DNA of 15,550 nt from Fibrobacter sp. (lineage in GTDB: Bacteria > Fibrobacterota > Fibrobacteria > Fibrobacterales > Fibrobacteraceae), in the NCBI GenBank assembly GCA_012841225.1, contig DUVD01000160.1, positions 1 to 15,550 on the forward strand, given 5' to 3'. Shown here in pieces: positions 7,373-12,626 of the stretch (positions are counted from its first letter, which is position 1; each line of letters begins with the position of its first letter). The position numbers and the translations under genes were made by a program. Under the pieces are notes generated by a model. It saw nothing but the letters and a program-made list of their open reading frames with translations, was not told the origin of the DNA and did not search any database.

Positions 7373-9847
7373 ATGAAAAAAAAATTGGTCGATTCAAAAA
7401 AAACTTTGATTATTGCAGAAAAACCAAGCGTCGCCACCGATTTAGTTAAGGTGCTAGGGGCCAAAGAATTTAAAAAAGAAAAGGCATTTTTTGAAAGTGA
7501 CACCACAATAGTGTCTTGGGCTGTTGGTCACTTAGTCACTATCGCCGATCCTAAAAACATAGACGAACGCTACAAGTCTTGGGATATGAGCACCTTGCCT
7601 ATTATTCCAGAGCAATTTGTGATTATGCCTATTCCTACGGTTAAAGGCCAGTTAGCTGCTTTAGGAAAACTCATTCGGCGAAAAGACGTCTCTACTATTA
7701 TTAATGCTTGCGATGCCGGTCGCGAAGGGGAGCTCATTTTTCATTATATAATAGAGCACGAAAAAGGCAAAACAGGAATTAAAGGCAAAGAGATTAAGCG
7801 CCTTTGGATGCAAAGCATGACTAGTTCGGCAATTAAAGAAGCCTTTGAACACCTGCGCACTGCCGAAGAAATGCAAAATTTACAAGACGCTGCCATCAGC
7901 AGGTCAGAGGCAGACTGGCTTATTGGTATTAACGGCTCACGCGGGCTAACGGCTTACAAAAGCAGCTTTGGTGGCTTTCAATTAACTCCTTGTGGTCGAG
8001 TTCAAACGCCTACTCTTGCGATGATTGTAAAAAGAGAAGAAGAAAGAAACCTTTTTGTGCCTCAGGATTACTGGACTATTCTTGGGCTTTTTAGCAGCAA
8101 CAATCAAGAGTACGAAGGCAAATGGTTTCAAGCCAAGGGTAAAGAAAACATTCAAAAAATTTGGGTGCAAAAAGACGCTGATGCCATTCTCAAAAAATGT
8201 TTAAAAAAAACTGGCACCGTTAATGAGACAACAAAACCTTCTTCACAAAGATGCCCCCCATTATACGACTTGACTGCACTACAAAAAGAAGGCAACAGCC
8301 GTTTTGGGTTCTCGGCCAAAACAACGCTGCAAATCGCTCAGGCTCTTTACGAAAGGCATAAACTAACTACATACCCAAGAACAGACAGCAAGTGCCTCCC
8401 CGAAGACTACCTACCCACTGTAAAAAAAGTATTAGGCTCCATGACTGGTCCTTTGGCTGTACACGCACAAAAGGCTCTCGACAGCAACTGGGTTAAAAAA
8501 GACCCTAGAGTTTTTGACAACAAAAAGATTTCGGATCACCACGCCATTATCCCTACAGGAACAGCGCCAAAAGGCCTTTCTGAAGCAGAACAAAAAATAT
8601 TCAACTTAATTAGCCAGCGCTTTATTGGCGTCTTTTTTCCACCTGCTAAGTATTTAAATACCACGCGTATCACGCAGGTTGAAGGCGAGACCTTTATCAC
8701 CGAAGGCAAGATCTTAGAAGACCCTGGGTTTAAGGCGATTTACGGCAAAGATGCCGATACAGAAACCACGCTCTCGCCTTTAGGCAAAAGCGATGAAGCG
8801 AAAAATGTCGATATTAAAGTCAATCAAGAAGTGACTAAACCCGCCGCCCGATACACCGAAAGCTCGTTGCTTTCTTTAATGGAAAGCGCCGGAAAACTGG
8901 TTGAAGATGATGAATTGCGAGATGCACTAAAAGAACGCGGGCTAGGCACTCCAGCCACTCGAGCAGCGGTCATCGAAAAATTGATTGCCGACAAGTACGT
9001 CGTGCGAGATGGTAAAGAGCTTATCCCTACAGGTAAAGCCTTTGACCTCATCCAGTTATTATCTGCTATGAACATAGAGCCCCTAACCTCTCCAGAACTT
9101 ACTGGCGAATGGGAACACCAGCTTGGTCTTATAGAAAAAGGTGCTGAATCTCGGGCAGACTTTATGAAGGGTATTGTTGAGCTTACCAAACAAATCGTCT
9201 CTTCTATTAAAGCCTTTGACGAAAGTGCCACAAAAAAAGAAGCCTCCTTTAGCCCTGTTAAAGACATGCGGGTTTATGAATCCGTTTCTCGCTTCGAAAC
9301 TGATAATGGCATTATGATTCGAAAAATGTTAGGTGGCAGACAAATCAGTGAAACCGAAGTCGCCACCCTTTTAGCCGAACGCAAAATTGGGCCTCTTTCT
9401 GGATTTCGCTCTAAACGAGGTGCCGAATTTTCTGCAGTCATCATTATCAATGACAAAAATAAAGTTGAATTTTTATTTGATAACGTCGATGCCGACATTG
9501 AGCTCGGTGAGAAAATTGGTATTTCGCCAATCGACCAAAGCCCCGTTTTTGACTCCTTAACGGCTTACATTTCAGAAAGCGCCGTAGAAAAAGAAAAAAC
9601 TGGATTTAGACTCAGCAAGATTATTCTTGGCAAAGAAATAACATTAGAAAACGTCAAAAAAATGCTCGCTGGCGAAAAAACAGATTTGATTCAAGGATTT
9701 AGGTCATCTAAAACTAAACGTCTTTTTGACGCTTACTTGACTCTCGACAAGACAGGAAAAATTAAATTCGATTTTCCACCACGAGTCGCTTCAGCTAAAA
9801 AGACCTTCGCCAAAAAGGCAACTAAAAAAGAAAAAGAAGAATCATAA
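7373..9847 (+). CDS. topB: DNA topoisomerase III-type (type IA) enzyme with modified C-terminal repeats
   Basis: Type IA topoisomerase that cuts one DNA strand through a 5'-phosphotyrosine and passes another through. The Toprim domain begins TLIIAEKPSVA (Glu16) and carries DAGREGE with Asp114, Glu118 and Glu120. The middle 'DxD' Asp is Gly, as in many TopB proteins. The active site is Tyr334 in LTTYPRTDSK, with Arg336. TPCGRVQTPTLAMI (205-218) and TPATRAAVIEKL are also typical. The opening motif, DAGREGE and the Tyr context favour TopB over TopA. At 824 residues it exceeds E. coli TopB because of two C-terminal repeats: ISETEVATLL...GFRSKRGAEF and ITLENVKKML...GFRSSKTKRLF...FDFPPR. The segment before the second repeat looks like a zinc ribbon without cysteines. 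A Lys-rich tail ends the protein. Its stop overlaps the convergent exonuclease gene. Confidence 0.92.
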   Translation: MKKKLVDSKKTLIIAEKPSVATDLVKVLGAKEFKKEKAFFESDTTIVSWAVGHLVTIADPKNIDERYKSWDMSTLPIIPEQFVIMPIPTVKGQLAALGKLIRRKDVSTIINACDAGREGELIFHYIIEHEKGKTGIKGKEIKRLWMQSMTSSAIKEAFEHLRTAEEMQNLQDAAISRSEADWLIGINGSRGLTAYKSSFGGFQLTPCGRVQTPTLAMIVKREEERNLFVPQDYWTILGLFSSNNQEYEGKWFQAKGKENIQKIWVQKDADAILKKCLKKTGTVNETTKPSSQRCPPLYDLTALQKEGNSRFGFSAKTTLQIAQALYERHKLTTYPRTDSKCLPEDYLPTVKKVLGSMTGPLAVHAQKALDSNWVKKDPRVFDNKKISDHHAIIPTGTAPKGLSEAEQKIFNLISQRFIGVFFPPAKYLNTTRITQVEGETFITEGKILEDPGFKAIYGKDADTETTLSPLGKSDEAKNVDIKVNQEVTKPAARYTESSLLSLMESAGKLVEDDELRDALKERGLGTPATRAAVIEKLIADKYVVRDGKELIPTGKAFDLIQLLSAMNIEPLTSPELTGEWEHQLGLIEKGAESRADFMKGIVELTKQIVSSIKAFDESATKKEASFSPVKDMRVYESVSRFETDNGIMIRKMLGGRQISETEVATLLAERKIGPLSGFRSKRGAEFSAVIIINDKNKVEFLFDNVDADIELGEKIGISPIDQSPVFDSLTAYISESAVEKEKTGFRLSKIILGKEITLENVKKMLAGEKTDLIQGFRSSKTKRLFDAYLTLDKTGKIKFDFPPRVASAKKTFAKKATKKEKEES

Positions 9848-10396
9848 ACGGCATTTACTAATGGAATAGTTTTTTATTTCTTTAACTATAGCGGCCTCGC
9901 CCACTTTAGCCAAGGCAAGCTTAAGTATTTCTGCAGAAGCAAGTGCATCGCCTAGGGCCCTGTGATGATTAAAATCCGGACACCCTAATGACTTTGTTAA
10001 GGAATGCAAGCTATAGCTAGGAAACCCTGGGAACACTCGGCGCGACAGTTTTACAGTGCATAAACGCGGCGCATCCCATTTACAAGAAGCTCGTTCGAGC
10101 TCTGCTTTTAAAAACCCAAAATCAAACGGCGCATTGTGAGCCACAAAAATCCGTCCAGAAAGAAGTGCTAAGACTTCTTCGGCGATTTCCCTAAAAGGCC
10201 GCGCCGAGACTACCATTTCAGGATAAATGCCCGTTAAATTCTGGACAAAACTGGGAATGCTTCGGCCTGGGCAAACTAAACTTTCAAATGTTTTAACCAC
10301 CTCAGTACCGTCGATCAAGGCTATTCCTATTTCTATAATAGAATCGTTTTTAGGTTGACCGCCGGTCGTCTCCAAATCCACTACGGCGAAACGCAT
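9842..10396 (-). CDS. DEDDh 3'-5' exonuclease, DNA polymerase III epsilon-like
   Basis: Exonuclease of the epsilon/DnaQ superfamily that removes nucleotides from 3' ends using two metal ions. All five catalytic residues are present: Asp7 and Glu9 in VVDLETTG, Asp92 in HNAPFDFGF, then His145 and Asp150 in HRALGDA. The 184 residues form a stand-alone domain without the C-terminal part that binds PolC/DnaE in replicative epsilon. It may be the proofreading subunit or a repair/RNA exonuclease; the sequence does not decide. The ATG follows the esterase stop directly (TAAATG), with AAAGG about 11 bases upstream, so the two genes are an operon. Its last bases overlap the end of topB. Confidence 0.9.
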   Translation of the reverse strand: MRFAVVDLETTGGQPKNDSIIEIGIALIDGTEVVKTFESLVCPGRSIPSFVQNLTGIYPEMVVSARPFREIAEEVLALLSGRIFVAHNAPFDFGFLKAELERASCKWDAPRLCTVKLSRRVFPGFPSYSLHSLTKSLGCPDFNHHRALGDALASAEILKLALAKVGEAAIVKEIKNYSISKCRL

Positions 10397-11059
10397 TTAA
10401 AGAAGTACCTTTTTCAAGAAATCTGCGATATCCTTGATTTCTGGCATATAAACTGAATGCGGCAAATTGGCATATTCATGAAAATCGACGGCATAATTCT
10501 GTTTAACCAAAGAATCTCGCACCTCACGAGCGAGCGACAAAGGCACGACTTGATCTTCCACACCATGCCCCCAAAAAATAGGAAGGTCTTTATTGGCGTC
10601 ACTCCCTTCTGAGGGAAGCTCACCAGTTGTTGGAGAATAAGTCGATAAGGCGATAATGCCCCCAAGCCTCTGTGGAAATCGAAGGCCTAATTCTATAGCA
10701 ATAACACCGCCCTGACTAAAACCAGCAAGCAAAATGCGAGAAGGTAAAATGCCTTCGCTTATTTCTTTTTCAACTAATATACGCATGCTTGCCGCACTCG
10801 ACTGAATACCAGCGACATCAGGGATGCGGTCCAAATCCATTAGGCGGATATCAAACCAAGCGCGCATAGATGCACCATTATTAATAGTCACAGGCATCAC
10901 AGGCGCATGAGGAAAAATAAACTTAATTTTAAGGTTTTCAGGCAAAGAAAGAGAAGGGATTATGTCTTCAAAATCGTGCCCATCTGCTCCTAAGCCATGT
11001 AACCAAATTACAGTGGCATCGTAATCAGGGGCTGTTTTTATAATTAAAGCATCGTTCAA
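10397..11059 (-). CDS. Carboxylesterase/phospholipase-type alpha/beta hydrolase
   Basis: Cytoplasmic alpha/beta hydrolase of the Abhydrolase_2 (phospholipase/carboxylesterase) family. The 220 residues match the family size. VIWLHGLGADGHDFEDIIP (residues 17-35) supplies the oxyanion region. The nucleophile is Ser115 in AGFSQGG; Asp169 in HGVEDQVVPL and His201 in LPHSVY complete the triad. Members hydrolyse short esters, lysophospholipids or acyl-protein thioesters; the substrate here is not known. The start is TTG, supported by AAGGA seven bases upstream and by the family N-terminus, since the first in-frame ATG would remove the oxyanion region. It begins 14 bases after the upstream exported-protein gene and abuts the exonuclease gene downstream. 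Confidence 0.92.
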   Translation of the reverse strand: MNDALIIKTAPDYDATVIWLHGLGADGHDFEDIIPSLSLPENLKIKFIFPHAPVMPVTINNGASMRAWFDIRLMDLDRIPDVAGIQSSAASMRILVEKEISEGILPSRILLAGFSQGGVIAIELGLRFPQRLGGIIALSTYSPTTGELPSEGSDANKDLPIFWGHGVEDQVVPLSLAREVRDSLVKQNYAVDFHEYANLPHSVYMPEIKDIADFLKKVLL

Positions 11060-11073
11060 AATATTTTCCTTAG

Positions 11074-11637
11074 TTAATTAACGGGGACATCAAAATTTAG
11101 AGTTTGGCGCCCAGCCTTATTCTCAATAGAAGCTTTAATTGTCTTCACTTTCAAGCGAGTATAAATGGGCACCGATAAAAGGTAAGAAACATCCACTTCA
11201 CCACTAGGCTTGGCATCCGCATCGGCAGCTGTTGTTTGAAATACAGGTTTTTTACCCCCTGTCCACACTGAATAGGTATACGTTTTAACTGCATGTGGCT
11301 TTAGCTGGTTGGTAGGAATACAAAAATGAACTATCCCGCCTTTAGGAATTTGACGTAGACTGTCCAAAATTTCCTCTTCTGGAGCAAAATCAGCCTCTAG
11401 CATTAGCCTTTTGTTTTTTCGTAATTTTTCATAACTTTCATGCATTACATAAATATTTAATTTTGCTTCTTCGGGGATAGCACTTGGCCTTACGTCGCGC
11501 ACATTTTTATTGTTTTGGTAGTATTCCCAACGCCCATCGGGGTGCAAAATAACCGTCGCCCCATCATAAGTAGTAGCCATTTTATTGGCTGCAGAAAAAC
11601 CTACCAAAATAAGCAAAAAAAACACCAGCTTTGACAT
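11074..11637 (-). CDS. Exported protein of unknown function
   Basis: I do not recognise a characterised family. From the ATG at 11637 the 187 residues begin with a signal peptide, MSKLVFFLLILVGFSAA, with likely cleavage after SAA and no lipobox cysteine, so a periplasmic location is expected. Immediately after comes TTYDGATVILHPDGRWEYY, a short 'DG..V.L..DG.WEY' motif shared by many small exported proteins of unknown role. The rest is strand-rich with no cysteines apart from one in HFCIPTN, and ends in alternating strands (TLNFDVPVN). GGAG seven bases before this ATG decides the start over a TTG nine codons upstream. It heads a three-gene minus-strand unit with the esterase and exonuclease. 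Confidence 0.75.
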   Translation of the reverse strand: MSKLVFFLLILVGFSAANKMATTYDGATVILHPDGRWEYYQNNKNVRDVRPSAIPEEAKLNIYVMHESYEKLRKNKRLMLEADFAPEEEILDSLRQIPKGGIVHFCIPTNQLKPHAVKTYTYSVWTGGKKPVFQTTAADADAKPSGEVDVSYLLSVPIYTRLKVKTIKASIENKAGRQTLNFDVPVN

Positions 11638-11728
11638 ATAATAACTCCAATCCAAAATACCCAAAGGTTTTACTTAAATATACTATCCATTCTTAGTTTT
11701 AAACCCCTCAAAAGACTATTTTTGATTT

Positions 11729-12604
11729 ATGGCACAAAATATTCGTTTTGCACCAAGCCCAACGGGGTTTTTACATGAAGGACACCTACTTTCTGCCCTT
11801 TACGTGTGGGCAGTGGCAAACATAGGTGGCTATAAGGTGCACTTGCGAATAGAAGATCATGACCAAAGCCGAGCTCGCCCTGAATACATTCAAGCTATTT
11901 ATGACGATTTAAGGTGGTTTGGATTCGAATGGGAATCTCAAAGCATACAAAGCGAACGATCCTGCGCATACGAAAAAGCATTGCAACTATTAGAAAAAAA
12001 TAAACTTACTTATGCATGCGACTGTTCTAGAAAAAGCCTTTTATTAGAAAACCCATGTAACAGCGAAGGTGAAGTTATTTATCAGGGTCGTTGTTTAAAT
12101 AAAAATCTAGAAGCGAGTCCTTTTACTTCTATTCGTTTAAAAGTGCCAACCAAAACAGTTTATTGGAGTGACTTACGTCTTGGTGCTTTTTGCGAAAGTC
12201 CTGCTGCACAGTGTGGTGATTTTACTCTTAAAGATCGGCAAGCGCAATGGACGTATCAATTTGCCGTTTGTGTTGACGACATCGAAGAAAATATTGGTAT
12301 GGTGGTTCGAGGCGAAGACTTAAGAAGCTCTACTGCAAGGCAGATCTTATTAATGAAGTTATTAGGAAGAAATGAACCACCGCACTACTTCCACCACCCG
12401 TTATTGTACGACCCCTCCTCTCTGCTTAAACTATCAAAAAGACAACAGTCAGAGAGTCTTCGCGCCCAAAAAGAAAAAGGCAAAACAGCCGAAGAATTGC
12501 TCGGTAGAACCTGCTTTAGCCGCCAACTAATAAGAAAAGAAGAACCCATCTCATTAAAGAGCGCTATTTTATTGTTTTCGAAGCAAATTGAAAGATATTT
12601 CTGA
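11729..12604 (+). CDS. gluQ: Glutamyl-queuosine tRNA(Asp) synthetase
   Basis: Class I synthetase paralogue that activates glutamate and attaches it to queuosine at the wobble position of tRNA-Asp. The 291 residues are right for GluQRS and far shorter than GltX, because the anticodon-binding domain is absent. The N-terminus RFAPSPTGFLHEGH (residues 6-19) contains the HIGH equivalent HEGH. RIEDHDQSR (40-48) is the usual 'RieD.D..R'. A zinc site is suggested by Cys97, Cys99, Tyr118 and Cys122. VVRGEDLRSST (192-202) and the KMSKS equivalent KLSKR (234-238) complete the active site. The start is ATG without a clear Shine-Dalgarno. The large helicase-like gene follows 22 bases later on the same strand. 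Confidence 0.93.
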   Translation: MAQNIRFAPSPTGFLHEGHLLSALYVWAVANIGGYKVHLRIEDHDQSRARPEYIQAIYDDLRWFGFEWESQSIQSERSCAYEKALQLLEKNKLTYACDCSRKSLLLENPCNSEGEVIYQGRCLNKNLEASPFTSIRLKVPTKTVYWSDLRLGAFCESPAAQCGDFTLKDRQAQWTYQFAVCVDDIEENIGMVVRGEDLRSSTARQILLMKLLGRNEPPHYFHHPLLYDPSSLLKLSKRQQSESLRAQKEKGKTAEELLGRTCFSRQLIRKEEPISLKSAILLFSKQIERYF

Positions 12605-12626
12605 TAAAAATAGGTATATTCATAGC

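Noticed and set aside
8824..9267. 147-codon open frame on the minus strand inside topB
   Set aside because: It is antisense to a highly conserved part of the topoisomerase, is serine-rich low-complexity in composition, and has no recognisable motif or ribosome site. It is a coding shadow.
11638..11664. Upstream TTG start (11664) for the exported protein
   Set aside because: It would put nine residues before the signal peptide, and the GGAG spacing fits the ATG at 11637.
11729..12604. Full glutamyl-tRNA synthetase (gltX)
   Set aside because: Only 291 residues, with no anticodon-binding domain, and a zinc-site layout of the GluQ type.
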